A stretch of DNA of 64,000 nucleotides from Calothrix sp. NIES-4105 (GTDB lineage: Bacteria > Cyanobacteriota > Cyanobacteriia > Cyanobacteriales > Nostocaceae). The notes under the pieces are model-generated. The model made no database searches. It was given only the letters and a program-made list of their open reading frames with translations, and was not told the DNA's origin. The translations under genes were made by a program, and so were the position numbers. Below are positions 54,496 to 63,778 of this stretch, in pieces (the stretch's first letter is position 1; each line of letters begins with the position of its first letter). The DNA lies in contig NZ_AP018290.1 in NCBI RefSeq assembly GCF_002368415.1, positions 4,291,614 through 4,355,613 of the forward strand, in the 5' to 3' direction.

Positions 54496-55506
54496 ATGTT
54501 AGTTACAAAGCAAGCTGTATTAAAACGTTTTTGGTACCCTGTTATTCCAACAAGTCATTTATTAGATGGTTATCCTCAACCATTTACATTATTAGGACAA
54601 AAAATAGTTCTTTGGCTAGATGCACAGAGGCGCCCGGTAGCAGTGCAAGACCGTTGTTGTCACCGTTCCGCGCGGTTATCAAAAGGGAAGATCACAAATG
54701 GCAATATAGAATGTCCGTATCATGGTTGGAGGTTTGATGGTACAGGAAGTTGTACACATGTACCCCAGCTTCAAGATGGAATGATATCACCCAGTTATAA
54801 AATAGGCGCCTATGCTTGTGCAGAACGTTATGGTTATGTTTGGGTATGTTTAGACGAACCATTATGTGATATTCCAGATATACCAGAAGCAAAAGACTCT
54901 AAATATCGTTTAATTCAAGAATTTTACGAACCTTGGAAGTGCGCTGGGTTGCGAGTAATGGAAAATGAGTTTGATACAGCACACCCAACGTTTGTACATA
55001 CAACGACTTTCGGTAGTGAGGAACATCCTATTCCTGACAAAATGGAATTACAGGAACGCGACTGGGGAATTGATTTTTGGACGGTGTTGGGAGTGACAAA
55101 CCCGAAGCTACAGCAAGAAAACCTAAAAATTGAGCAAAACCAGGTAGTGCGAACAATGTACATGACTTGGTACATGCCATTTACAGCCCAACTACGAATA
55201 GGTTATCCAAACGGTTTGGTTCACATAGTTGTCAATACAGCCACGCCAATCGACGATTCGACTTCTCAAATTATACAATTTTGTTTACGTAATGATACAG
55301 AAGCACAGACAAAAGCTGAAAATGTTATAGCTTTTGACCGCGCAGTTACTTTGGAAGATAAAGCAGTTTTAGAAACAACTGACTACGACGTACCGCTTGA
55401 TATCACCAAAGAACAGCACATGATGACCGATAAACCTGGTATCTTGATGCGTCGCAAATTTTTGGCACTGCTTAGAGCTTATGGAGAAGTAGAGCAAACA
55501 AAATAA
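54496..55506 (+). CDS. Rieske-type aromatic-ring oxygenase alpha subunit
   Basis: 336 aa. Rieske cluster ligands in RCCHRSA and CPYHGW; mononuclear iron site ENEFDTAHPTFVHTTT with D-x2-H-x4-H. Architecture is like the cyanobacterial PaO/Cao/PTC52-type oxygenases, but without the C-terminal membrane helices of PaO. Substrate unknown (chlorophyll breakdown products, cholines or aromatics are possible). Electrons would come from ferredoxin. Confidence 0.85.
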   Translation: MLVTKQAVLKRFWYPVIPTSHLLDGYPQPFTLLGQKIVLWLDAQRRPVAVQDRCCHRSARLSKGKITNGNIECPYHGWRFDGTGSCTHVPQLQDGMISPSYKIGAYACAERYGYVWVCLDEPLCDIPDIPEAKDSKYRLIQEFYEPWKCAGLRVMENEFDTAHPTFVHTTTFGSEEHPIPDKMELQERDWGIDFWTVLGVTNPKLQQENLKIEQNQVVRTMYMTWYMPFTAQLRIGYPNGLVHIVVNTATPIDDSTSQIIQFCLRNDTEAQTKAENVIAFDRAVTLEDKAVLETTDYDVPLDITKEQHMMTDKPGILMRRKFLALLRAYGEVEQTK

Positions 55507-55529
55507 CAATATATGTTGCCTACGGATAA

Positions 55530-55640
55530 AACTTGAATTAATTTCTCTGTGTCTGGAGTGTCTGGAGTGGTGATAAAATATTTTTATTTACCACTGAGGC
55601 ACAGAGAACACAGAGTTAAGATATACGTGTGATTTATTCA
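55530..55640. repeat. Degenerate dispersed repeat after the oxygenase gene
   Basis: TGTCTGGAGTGTCTGGAGTGG is a short tandem duplication; ACTGAGGCACAGAGAACACA belongs to the same CACAGAG/CTCTGTG repeat family as the 17.3-kb region. No gene. Confidence 0.4.
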
Positions 55641-55665
55641 AAAATAATTTCAAGTATTGGAATCG

Positions 55666-56193
55666 TCATGAAGTTGTAGCTGTAATACTCTTTTTTTCTT
55701 GCTGTTTCTTATGCCATTTTTCAGCAACTTTTTTAAATTCTTCTATTTCGTCAAAATCAACTTCCACAAATGCATTCTTAAATTCTACGCCTAATGCCTC
55801 ACTAACATCGAGTATTTCTAGAAAACTAGCGCATTGATAATCTTTGCTTTCACACTCTTTGATTCGTTCTTCTTGGATGCCTAAAATATCAGCTAGTTCC
55901 TTCTGGCTCATTTTTGCCGCAATGCGAGCTTTTACCAATACATCGGGTAGTTTATTAAAACTTTCAACTTGAATTTTAACTGGCTGCTTTTTATCGCAAT
56001 TAGTTAGTTGTTCGTATTCTGTTATTTCTTGGTTTAATTTATCTAAATGGCTTTGTAATGAACTTCGGTGTACTTCCCATCGCAAAGGGTCATTTTTTTT
56101 TGCTTCTTCGTCTGCTTCTACTAAGCCTATAGAATATGTAAATTTATTTGCACATTCTTTACTATATTCATACTGCTTTTCATTTTTAATCAT
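55666..56193 (-). CDS. HTH (XRE/Cro-C1) antitoxin-like protein
   Basis: 175 aa. N-terminal half is a helical, acidic domain; the HTH domain is KARIAAKMSQKELADILGIQ followed by EERIKECESKDYQ. Its start overlaps the upstream DUF6932-like gene by 8 bases. The pair looks like a toxin-antitoxin module with the HTH protein as antitoxin and autorepressor. The C-terminal Lys/Glu tail is probably flexible. Confidence 0.72.
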   Translation of the reverse strand: MIKNEKQYEYSKECANKFTYSIGLVEADEEAKKNDPLRWEVHRSSLQSHLDKLNQEITEYEQLTNCDKKQPVKIQVESFNKLPDVLVKARIAAKMSQKELADILGIQEERIKECESKDYQCASFLEILDVSEALGVEFKNAFVEVDFDEIEEFKKVAEKWHKKQQEKKSITATTS

Positions 56194-56632
56194 GATTCCA
56201 CCTCATTAAATCTATTGCAACAATTCCTTTCTTATTTAGCCCTCTATCTCGTTGAAAAAATTCGTAAGAATTTATGCCATAACTACCAACAGGCTCCTGA
56301 GATGGAAAAATTTCACCTTTATACTTTGCTTTTTGTGCAACACGGTCATAATGGTTAAATAATTGGGGGGCGTTAATTCTCAGATAATAGTAATCTACAG
56401 CATCTTCATCATAGCAAGCGTCAAAATCTCCTGGTTTTTCCTTACTTGTCGTAAAGCTGCCATCTATATAAATAGTTCTGCAACCTGCTTCTGATAAATG
56501 TAACATTGCTAGTTTTAAACCCTCTATCAGGCGCCGTCGAGTCTGATTATAATTAAATCGTGCCTCAAACTCCTCCCATTCTACCCAATGCACGCCTGGA
56601 GGTAAGTTACCATTCTCATCAAATGGAATCAT
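56186..56632 (-). CDS. DUF6932-like protein, nucleotidyltransferase-fold candidate
   Basis: 148 aa. FDENGNLPPGVHWVEWEEFE then TIYIDGSFTTSKEKPGDFDACYD: a G-S-F...D-x-D arrangement similar to the GS-x10-DxD core of minimal nucleotidyltransferases. The usual next gene is an HTH protein, as here, with 8-base overlap. If active it could modify a tRNA or protein and be toxic; that is inferred. Confidence 0.65.
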   Translation of the reverse strand: MIPFDENGNLPPGVHWVEWEEFEARFNYNQTRRRLIEGLKLAMLHLSEAGCRTIYIDGSFTTSKEKPGDFDACYDEDAVDYYYLRINAPQLFNHYDRVAQKAKYKGEIFPSQEPVGSYGINSYEFFQRDRGLNKKGIVAIDLMRWNHD

Positions 56633-56750
56633 TTCTCACACCCGCTCCACCTGTTTATTCGAGATTATGATTCAAATTTGATGCACAATTACAATAGCTT
56701 AATAAAATTCAACAGTAACTAAATAAGGCTAAATAACAATGTTATATTTG

Positions 56751-58514
56751 TTACTTATCCTCAAACAATAGTTCACCTTTGTGTAAGCGATAAGCCATTT
56801 GATAAGTTTGGGCTTGCGCGCGCATTGTTGGAGCATGTGCTGCCAAATATCTAGTTGCTGCAATTAAGACGTGAAAAGCTTTTTGAGATTTACTCAATAA
56901 GTAATATTGTTTAAAAGCCGCTTCTATTTCTTGGATGACGTGAAAATCGCGGTTCTCTCGCAACATTAATTTACCTAACATAGCCATTAATAACTCTGGT
57001 TTGCCGCCACTATATAGATACTGAGCAACTAATTTCCCAGCCTCATTTACTTGTTGCTGACGGTCTAATAAATTTGGTAGCTCACCAAGCAATTTCTCTG
57101 GGTTCTCTACTATGTCCTTTGGTTCAGGAATTCTTGCTGGTGGGACGTTTAAAAAGCGGTTGAGATATACACTCATGGCGCCATCAAACACACCACGCAA
57201 TAATTCTAATGAAGGTACGCGCTGTAACCCTTGATGAACAGCGTTAGCATAAGTAAACGGATGATGTGCTGTGTCCCAGTCGCCAAAATCATTATTGGTG
57301 TTAAAACGGGCAACGCGCAAGGCAGCAGCATAAGCCACGGTAAGCGCTAATTGTTCTTCTGTTGCACCACAACGTAAGGCATTAAGCAACACATCAACTA
57401 TAGCTTGGGGATCATCTCCTAAAAGAATAGTAGTTAATTCATCCTGAGCAGACCAAGTTGAGCGGTGCCCACTACCTACTTCTAATGCAGCAGGTAACTG
57501 CTTAAATGCATCATCTAGAATTGCCACTAAATCTACAGGATAACGCCACGAACTAGATTCTTCCATGCGAGAGGCACTTGTTAAAGGAACAACCAGACTT
57601 GCTAATACCTGTTCGGCGCCTTGCCAGTTTACATAATCAAGTGCTTCCAGTGCTTTATTAATAAAATCAACAGTATGACCAACATCAAGCCAACGATGGT
57701 CTGTGGCAGCAGCAAACAACATATCCGCTATTTGCTGTCTGGATAAACCCGTGCGAACAGCAGTCACCAAACAACGTTCAGCCGCTTCGCTATCTCGTCG
57801 CTCAATAAATTCGCGAAACCAATTTTTGAGGGTGTTGGCATTAACATTTGAATTAGGCAACGGATGAACGGCAAAATGTGGAGGTGCTTCTGCACTGTCG
57901 CGCGCAACAGCAGAAAGTCCTTGATAAAGGGCACAAGGTTTGTCTTCTGCGTCTAAATAAGGCAACAAATTCATCATGCAAGTCAAGATAGTTAAACCGC
58001 TACTCCAACCTCCTTTATTGTGATGAGCGCCAAATTCCAACCCCATCCGAAAAATCTCAGTAGCATCAACCTGCTTATCCAGAGCAATAACTGATTTTGC
58101 AATTACCAGAGAAATACTTTGTTCTAAACCATCCTGAAGTCGCTGACATTGGTGTGTAACTAAGTCAACTTGAGGAGTTAAATTTACCCAAATCTCGCCA
58201 TCTCTAATTTCCACAGGAAACGCGCGTACATCATCAGCCCAGGAATCAAATGTACCACCGCTATCAAGGTCAAAACGGGCATAATGCCAAGGACAAGTAA
58301 CAATTCCATCTTTACAAATACTGCCATGCAAAGGAAAACCCATATGTGGACAACGGTTATCAATTGCATAAACTTTGCCATCGCTGTAGAAAAGCGCGAT
58401 AACATGTTGTTCTAAATTCACTACTTTACTACCAGAGGAAAGCACTTCGGCTAAATTAGCAGCAAAGACATAGCGTTCTTTTGTATGGGTTGGGTTTTCA
58501 AAGGTTTGAGTCAT
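56751..58514 (-). CDS. Rieske ferredoxin domain fused to a long helical domain
   Basis: 587 aa. Residues about 10-115 are a Rieske domain: CPHMGFPLHG and CPWHYARFDL supply the 2Cys-2His ligands. The rest is a mainly helical domain with two similar metal-like blocks: DHRWLDVGHTVDF (about residue 275) and GDWDTAHHPFTYANAV (about 415), each combining His and Asp. I do not recognise the C-terminal family with certainty. It could be an oxygenase with its own electron-transfer domain. It stands alone. Confidence 0.75.
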   Translation of the reverse strand: MTQTFENPTHTKERYVFAANLAEVLSSGSKVVNLEQHVIALFYSDGKVYAIDNRCPHMGFPLHGSICKDGIVTCPWHYARFDLDSGGTFDSWADDVRAFPVEIRDGEIWVNLTPQVDLVTHQCQRLQDGLEQSISLVIAKSVIALDKQVDATEIFRMGLEFGAHHNKGGWSSGLTILTCMMNLLPYLDAEDKPCALYQGLSAVARDSAEAPPHFAVHPLPNSNVNANTLKNWFREFIERRDSEAAERCLVTAVRTGLSRQQIADMLFAAATDHRWLDVGHTVDFINKALEALDYVNWQGAEQVLASLVVPLTSASRMEESSSWRYPVDLVAILDDAFKQLPAALEVGSGHRSTWSAQDELTTILLGDDPQAIVDVLLNALRCGATEEQLALTVAYAAALRVARFNTNNDFGDWDTAHHPFTYANAVHQGLQRVPSLELLRGVFDGAMSVYLNRFLNVPPARIPEPKDIVENPEKLLGELPNLLDRQQQVNEAGKLVAQYLYSGGKPELLMAMLGKLMLRENRDFHVIQEIEAAFKQYYLLSKSQKAFHVLIAATRYLAAHAPTMRAQAQTYQMAYRLHKGELLFEDK

Positions 58515-58668
58515 AAGATTTTTTTAAAAGTTAAATAAAAAAGGGGGAGCAAGAAAGCAAGAAATATTAATAAAAACTCTATGACTTTACAATTTTAAGC
58601 TCCTATTTCCTACTATGACAAAATAAACAGCTTTTGAGTCAGAACAAATTGTAAAAAATTATATCCTC

Positions 58669-58696
58669 GTAGAGACGCGATTAATCGCGTCTCTAC
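58669..58696. repeat. Perfect 28-bp GTAGAGA palindrome
   Basis: GTAGAGACGCGATT and its exact complement. Third member of the family at 30679 and 40210. It lies in the 390-base gap 58515-58904, which shows no gene. Confidence 0.75.
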
Positions 58697-58904
58697 AATC
58701 CACGTAAACCGGAGGTTTAAGAGCAGGGATTTTTATATTGGGTTGCACGGACTGCTATAGATTGATTCAAGACAACACCATATCCAGACAATTTGAAGCG
58801 CAATTACTAGCCTAACCATCTACTTTAATAAAAGCTTAGTTTCACCTTGAACAATTAATTAAATATTAAATTTAAGCATCATAAATGATAATTGGTACTG
58901 TTAC

Positions 58905-59543
58905 CTAGTTGGGTGCTGCTCCTTCTGAGAATAAAGCACCTGCCAAATTAACATCATCCCAGTTGACATTATCTAATTTTGCTTCCCGAAAATCAGCCTG
59001 CGAAAAATTGCTTCCAGAGAGATTGGCTTCAGTTAAATCTGCATGGTTAAAAGTTGCTCTAACAAAACTGCCATCGCGCAGGTCTGCCTGTTTCATATCA
59101 GCACGGTTAAAACCTGTGTCGTTTGCCTTGACTGTGTAAAGTACTGCCTCACGCATATGGCTACCAAAAAACAAAGAACCTGTAAGCTCGGCGCCAGTCA
59201 AGTCAGCATACTCCAAGTTAGCATCTTTACAATAGCCGTTGATAAATAATACGTATTGGAGGCAAACTTCCCGCATTGATGCTCGGTTGAAACAAGCTAG
59301 TCCTAAATTTGAAGAAGCCAGATGAGAACCATCCAAATTTGCCTCCGTAAAATCCGCTTCAATCAATTGTGTTTCTGTCAGTAAGGCATAGTCAAGACGT
59401 GTACCAATAGCTAGTAATTTCTGTGCGGCAAGTCCTGTCAAATCAACTTTATGTAAATCTAATCCTGACAAATTTATACCTTCGATAATTTGCTGTTTAC
59501 TGATAGCCGAATGTAACAAATCTAATATAGAAGATATAGCCAT
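58905..59543 (-). CDS. Pentapeptide-repeat protein
   Basis: 212 aa. About 25 A(D/N)LxX-type units, clearest at ADFTEANLDGSHLASSNL, ADLTGAELTGS and ADLTEANLSGSNFSQADF, forming a right-handed quadrilateral beta-helix. No signal peptide. It starts 3 bases after the immunity-like gene, so it is in the same operon as the toxin/immunity remnants; role unknown. Confidence 0.85.
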   Translation of the reverse strand: MAISSILDLLHSAISKQQIIEGINLSGLDLHKVDLTGLAAQKLLAIGTRLDYALLTETQLIEADFTEANLDGSHLASSNLGLACFNRASMREVCLQYVLFINGYCKDANLEYADLTGAELTGSLFFGSHMREAVLYTVKANDTGFNRADMKQADLRDGSFVRATFNHADLTEANLSGSNFSQADFREAKLDNVNWDDVNLAGALFSEGAAPN

Positions 59544-59546
59544 AGC

Positions 59547-60300
59547 TTAGACTTTTAAGGGCGATGTTTGATGTAAAATAGGCTTCCAGTTTGCTCCTGG
59601 CTTGTATTCAAGAAATTTTGTATAATCGCCGAATACGCCTGAAGGTTCTAAATGTTTCATTACAGAAAGCTGGTTGCTGCTTAAAGTTTCTACATCTGAT
59701 TCCCAAGGATGAGGCGCCAAATCAAGTTGTATTCCTCCCCAAGGTGTATCTCGGATAATTGCACCAGAATGGCAGAGGCGCTCGCGACCAATCATCTTTA
59801 CTAAGTCGGAACCAAACCAAGTACGAGCGCATACTGGAGTTGGACCGTATTTTTGAAGTTCTTCAGCAGTAATTTGTCCACAGGCACAATATTCTTGGCT
59901 AGCTTCTAACCAAACAGGGTGGACAGTACCAAACTCTGCCTCTAGCTGTTTCGCAAGAGCATCACCAAATGCAAAAACTTTGGGTAAGTCTTTTTGTTTA
60001 AGGGAGGCGCCGAACTCCACACTCACATAATTAAGGTCTTCATTCCTTGCCGAAAAATAAGCGCTCAGGACGAGGAGCTTGTCGTCGATGTACACCAGGC
60101 AGATAAACATTGCTTTTTAAGCTTCTTACTGCCTCGATTAACTCATCACGATTATACGAATTAGGCGCCCGTTCATCTAAACCCCAGTGGGTTGGTGTAA
60201 GTCCGTTAATACTCTCAAAAGCGTTGAGCAAACGTTCTAAACCCGCGTGGCAACGAAGAGAGTTTTTGGTAATAACAGTTATTTCGACTCTATCAGGCAT
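59547..60300 (-). pseudogene. Imm52-like immunity protein gene split by a frameshift
   Basis: Two frames that overlap at 60040-60110 make one protein: the first (from ATG 60300, ITVITKNSLRCHAGLERLL and PTHWGLDERAPNSY) ends PERLFFGKE and stop; the second continues SARNEDLNYVSVEFGASL to GVFGDYTKFLEYKPG. A run of five T near 60053 (minus strand TTATTTTTCGG) is the likely indel: removing one T gives RLFSARNEDL. The organisation suits an immunity protein for the adjacent nuclease toxin; the Imm52 label is from memory of the family. Confidence 0.6.
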
Positions 60301-60342
60301 GGCGTGAGCTTTGTACCTTCCGTTCGTATTCTACTTATTTTA

Positions 60343-60513
60343 CTATTGTGGTGTGGAACCTTTCAGTGTAGAAGCAGCTTGGTCGTCAGTAATATCTTGC
60401 CAACCACCCTGAGCCTTATTAGCTCGCTTGTCCCAAATTGACCATTTTCCAGTTTCAAAATTATGATGAAGTACTATAGCAGCGTCAGCAAGTGGTTTGC
60501 GCTTGTTGGACAT
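60343..60513 (-). CDS. Small ORF overlapping the toxin 3' end (56 aa or frameshifted toxin tail)
   Basis: ATG 60513 opens MSNKRKPLADAAIVLHHNFE followed by TGKWSIWDKRANKAQGGWQD and ends at TAG 60343. It overlaps the toxin stop by 29 bases in another frame. Either this is a small gene, or the toxin gene has a one-base shift near 60518 and this is its true C-terminus (ISNSN then ELMSNKRKPLADAA). The protein-like composition favours coding. Confidence 0.45.
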   Translation of the reverse strand: MSNKRKPLADAAIVLHHNFETGKWSIWDKRANKAQGGWQDITDDQAASTLKGSTPQ

Positions 60514-60973
60514 CAGTTCGATTGCTATTTGAGATAACGACTGCTAAATCTCGTTGTTTACCATCTGGATAACCATGACGGGCGCCTTCCTTTTGTGCCC
60601 GGAGTTGGTCTGTATAATAAGCTATTCCCTTTTCAATAGACTTAACATCTATCCACTTGGACTCTGTTACACCATCAGGACGAGTAACAATTCCTTCGTC
60701 ACTCTCATATGTAATGGGGCTGCGTAATTGTCCATCTGGAGTCCGTGCATAGTTGTTATTTTGAATACCAAGTGCCTCAAGAGCAGCGTCTTCACAGGCT
60801 TGGCCTCTGTTTTGATTAGCACGCAAGCGGTCGGTAGTTTCCTGCCACTCATCTCTTGGCATAGGGAGGCGCCCTTCCTGTTCACATTCCCATTGGTAAC
60901 GTTCATAGCGAACATTGTCGGCAGCCTCCTTAGTAGACGCGCTATCTATACGCCTGCGAAAATCAGCTTCCAT
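60485..60973 (-). CDS. Restriction-endonuclease-fold toxin domain (Tox-REase type)
   Basis: 162 aa. RGQACEDAALEALG (conserved Glu helix), then VTRPDGVTESKWIDVKSIEK: D...(D)xK-like core of PD-(D/E)XK nucleases, then REKA-like DQLRAQKEGARHGYP. Such domains are the C-terminal tips of bacterial polymorphic toxins; here the N-terminal delivery part (PAAR, RHS, LXG) is missing. An immunity-like gene follows on the same strand. It may be an orphan toxin cassette. Confidence 0.6.
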   Translation of the reverse strand: MEADFRRRIDSASTKEAADNVRYERYQWECEQEGRLPMPRDEWQETTDRLRANQNRGQACEDAALEALGIQNNNYARTPDGQLRSPITYESDEGIVTRPDGVTESKWIDVKSIEKGIAYYTDQLRAQKEGARHGYPDGKQRDLAVVISNSNRTDVQQAQTTC

Positions 60974-61261
60974 TTGTACTACTGTTGTAGATGTTTACTG
61001 TGATTATTTCTTAACCTCCACAGCCTTTTTAGCTTTACAAGATGTGGCTTAGATATGTCCTCAATGTCAAGATTTTATCATGAATTTACACAAACCTAGA
61101 CATTGGAAACTCATAGCATATTTTGTAATTTCAATCTCATATTCTTTGCAGTTGGCTCTTTGGATAACTCAATTTTTAAGAATAGGTCAAAGTAGTCAAC
61201 GATTGTTTGCTTTGCTGAGGAAGGAACGTCTATATATAAACTATCTAGTGTCGTTGTAAAG
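60974..61261. other. Intergenic region
   Basis: 288 bases; nothing recognised beyond AT-rich sequence. Confidence 0.4.
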
Positions 61262-61585
61262 TCAATCTTCTTGTGAGAGGATTAAATTTAAGATATTCAT
61301 TTCTTTAGACTGAAATAATTTATTTTCATTAAATATATTTTTTCCTAATTTATCTATTGCACCACTATTAAAAACGACATAGGGAATATTTTGATAATTA
61401 GAGTCTATTGGCAAAATATTATGTGCTAATGCTAGTGTATAAACATATCTTGCTAAAATATCTCTAAAAGATGGATTAGAGCTTTCTTCAAGAGTATGTT
61501 TTGATGTCATTGTGCAACCTGAGTTTAATAACAAGTATTTAAACTTAATAATCATCCTGATAATTGTATAGTATCCACGTACCAA
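61262..61585 (-). CDS. Hypothetical protein (up to 107 aa)
   Basis: No recognised family. MTSKHTLEESSNPSFRDILA (ATG near 61510) is a more likely start than the upstream one, whose first 25 residues look random. Contains ARYVYTLALAHNILP and an Asn-rich C-terminus. Composition is AT-driven; may be a gene or a remnant. Confidence 0.35.
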   Translation of the reverse strand: MVRGYYTIIRMIIKFKYLLLNSGCTMTSKHTLEESSNPSFRDILARYVYTLALAHNILPIDSNYQNIPYVVFNSGAIDKLGKNIFNENKLFQSKEMNILNLILSQED

Positions 61586-61679
61586 GACGAAAAATTGATA
61601 TAAAAATTAAAAATTACCGTTCATAGGCTTATTGCACAATAGGATATTATGTAAGTACATGACGTATATACAGGCAAAC

Positions 61680-62000
61680 ATGAGCAACTCTTACAGCATT
61701 CGCAGCACAAAAATCGGTAACAGTGCGGGATTTCGTCTACCTGCGGAGTTTTACCGAGAGCATCCGCAGTTTGCTAATGCAGACGGTTGGATAGAGGTAT
61801 TATCTCCCAATACGGCAATTGTGCGAATTGTTCCGCCTGACGATGATGAAGATGAAGATTCGGTGATGATGCGGCTTTTTCTCGATTTTGCTATGACAGA
61901 AGCTCTCAAAAATAATACGTTGCGACCTTATACAGTTGAGATGTCTGAAGCTGCTCATAAATTAATTGACGGTGTGGAATTGGAAGATGAGTCTTTATAG
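61680..62000 (+). CDS. AbrB/PrlF-type antitoxin
   Basis: Start at ATG 61680 (MSNSYSIRSTKIGNSAGFRL) rather than 61632. RSTKIGNSAGFRLPAEF is a swapped-hairpin AbrB-like start; the acidic middle (PPDDDEDEDSV) and C-terminal helix would bind the toxin. Overlaps the YhaV-like gene by 14 bases. Functional equivalent of PrlF. Confidence 0.75.
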   Translation: MSNSYSIRSTKIGNSAGFRLPAEFYREHPQFANADGWIEVLSPNTAIVRIVPPDDDEDEDSVMMRLFLDFAMTEALKNNTLRPYTVEMSEAAHKLIDGVELEDESL

Positions 62001-62460
62001 GATAGCTAAGTTCGTCAGTAATGGCTGGGAGATTTATTTTCACCCGCAATTATTTGGCACTCAGTATCAAGAATTGTTTGACCGTGTTTCTAGTTTGCGT
62101 GAAAAATTACCAGAAGCTGAATATAAAACCCACGCAACAGTCAAGTTATTTGCAGCAATTACAGTTGCAATTGAAACCAAAATTTCTTCTGACCCGAAAG
62201 CAAGTTCTTTTACGTTAACAGGGGCATTAAAACGATACGGGCGCCTAAAAAAGATGGGTTTACCTTCAAGATACCGTCTGTTTTTTCGAGTGTTTGATAC
62301 CCCATTGAAAGCAATTGTCATTTTGTGGCTAGGGTTTCCTCGTAAAGAGGGCGCCAAAGATGATTGTTACGAAGTGTTTACTAAGATGGTAGAGCAAGGA
62401 ACATTTCCAAATAGTTTAGATGAATTGGTGCCAGAAACTGATATGACGGAGGATGAATAA
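61987..62460 (+). CDS. YhaV-family toxin (RelE superfamily RNase)
   Basis: Start at ATG 61987 (MSLYRIAKFVSNGWEIYFHP). Family features: HPQLFGTQYQELFDRV, HATVKLFAAITVAIETKIS, LPSRYRLFFRVFD and VILWLGFPRKEG, which correspond to the YhaV beta-sheet core. It cuts mRNA on ribosomes. Coupled to the AbrB-type antitoxin upstream. Confidence 0.85.
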   Translation: MSLYRIAKFVSNGWEIYFHPQLFGTQYQELFDRVSSLREKLPEAEYKTHATVKLFAAITVAIETKISSDPKASSFTLTGALKRYGRLKKMGLPSRYRLFFRVFDTPLKAIVILWLGFPRKEGAKDDCYEVFTKMVEQGTFPNSLDELVPETDMTEDE

Positions 62461-62645
62461 CAGAATATTCAGAAATATGTTCCTGTGACGCAATTTTCTC
62501 AAAATCAAAAGGCATTTGAACTTTTGTACTACAAATAATTTCTCAAAGCTAGCGTTTCACGAGTTATAAAAGTTACATGAGTTTCTGAGTTATAATCAGA
62601 AAACTTTAGGTATAATTGTCACTCCAGCTTTGAGGCGCCAACTCT

Positions 62646-63218
62646 GTGATTGCTATTTATCCCGGAAGCTTTGACCCCGTAACACTGGGGCACCTCGATA
62701 TCATCCAGCGCGGTGCTTATTTGTTTGAACGAGTTGTCGTTGCTGTGCTGCGTAACCCGAACAAAACACCTTTGTTTACTGTCCAAGAGCGGATTGAACA
62801 AATTCGTAAATCAACTAAGCATCTACCAAACGTTGAAGCTGATAGCTTTGATGGACTAACTGTAAACTATGCTCAAATGAGAAAAGCGCAAGTACTACTG
62901 CGAGGATTGCGCGCGATTTCCGATTTTGAGGTTGAACTTCAAATGGCACATACCAACAAAACGCTCTCGACCCAAATAGAGACAGTTTTTTTGGCAACAT
63001 CAAATGAATATAGTTTTTTAAGTAGTAGTGTGGTAAAAGAGATTGCAAAGTTTGGTGGCTCTGTTAATCACCTTGTTCCTCCGCACGTCGCTGACGATAT
63101 ATACCAATGTTACGCCCACAAATACCAATCGAACCAGAGCATAACGGAAAACATCCCGTCTCTCACGAACCCCCCAACCCAAATGTTGGTGGAAAACCAG
63201 AACCCGAGGGATGTTTAA
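62646..63218 (+). CDS. coaD: Phosphopantetheine adenylyltransferase
   Basis: GTG start ([18 protein letters not shown]). Nucleotidyltransferase motif [10 protein letters not shown], substrate pocket [25 protein letters not shown] and the late [15 protein letters not shown] motif are standard for CoaD, which adenylylates 4'-phosphopantetheine in coenzyme A synthesis. At 190 aa it is about 30 residues longer than usual; the extra tail is encoded in the region shared with the next gene. Confidence 0.93.
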   Translation: MIAIYPGSFDPVTLGHLDIIQRGAYLFERVVVAVLRNPNKTPLFTVQERIEQIRKSTKHLPNVEADSFDGLTVNYAQMRKAQVLLRGLRAISDFEVELQMAHTNKTLSTQIETVFLATSNEYSFLSSSVVKEIAKFGGSVNHLVPPHVADDIYQCYAHKYQSNQSITENIPSLTNPPTQMLVENQNPRDV

Positions 63219-63778
63219 ATATTCAGCAGTCACTTGACCGTTTTGAGGAAATGATTCTTGCTAGTTTCCGCATTCCGTTTACTAAGCGTACCTTAGTGGA
63301 TGAGGAAAAGCTGCTTGACCAGCTTGATTATATTCGTTTGACGTTGCCAACAGCGTTTAATGAGGCAATGGTAATAAATCAACACAGAGAGGAAATTTTG
63401 CTCGAAGCTGAAGAGTACGGACAGCGTATTGTCGATGCTGCTCAAACGAAGCGCGCGCAAATTTTAGAAGAAAGTGATATTATTCGGCAGGCAGAACACG
63501 AAGCTTTGGAGTTAAAGCGTAAGGTTCAGCAAGAGTGTGATTTATTAATGCAGCAAACTCTCGAAGAAATCGACCTTAAACGTCGCCAATGTCAACAAGA
63601 ATTAGAACAAATGCGAGCCGAGGCAATAGAGTCAGCTCAACAAATAGAACAAGGCGCCGATGATTATGCTGATAGTGTTCTCGAACACATCGAGCAAGAT
63701 TTAAATGAAATGACACGTATCATCCGTAATGGGCGCTCATCACTTAATGCTTCGAGATCACCATACAAGGGAAAGTAG
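63107..63778 (+). CDS. DivIVA-like coiled-coil protein
   Basis: 223 aa. Pro-rich N-terminus, then [20 protein letters not shown], then a long coiled coil (about 85-205: [38 protein letters not shown]). Similar to proteins that follow coaD in other cyanobacteria, annotated as DivIVA-domain or hypothetical. Starts 112 bases inside coaD in another frame. Could organise the cell pole or division site; inferred. Confidence 0.75.
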   Translation: MLRPQIPIEPEHNGKHPVSHEPPNPNVGGKPEPEGCLNIQQSLDRFEEMILASFRIPFTKRTLVDEEKLLDQLDYIRLTLPTAFNEAMVINQHREEILLEAEEYGQRIVDAAQTKRAQILEESDIIRQAEHEALELKRKVQQECDLLMQQTLEEIDLKRRQCQQELEQMRAEAIESAQQIEQGADDYADSVLEHIEQDLNEMTRIIRNGRSSLNASRSPYKGK

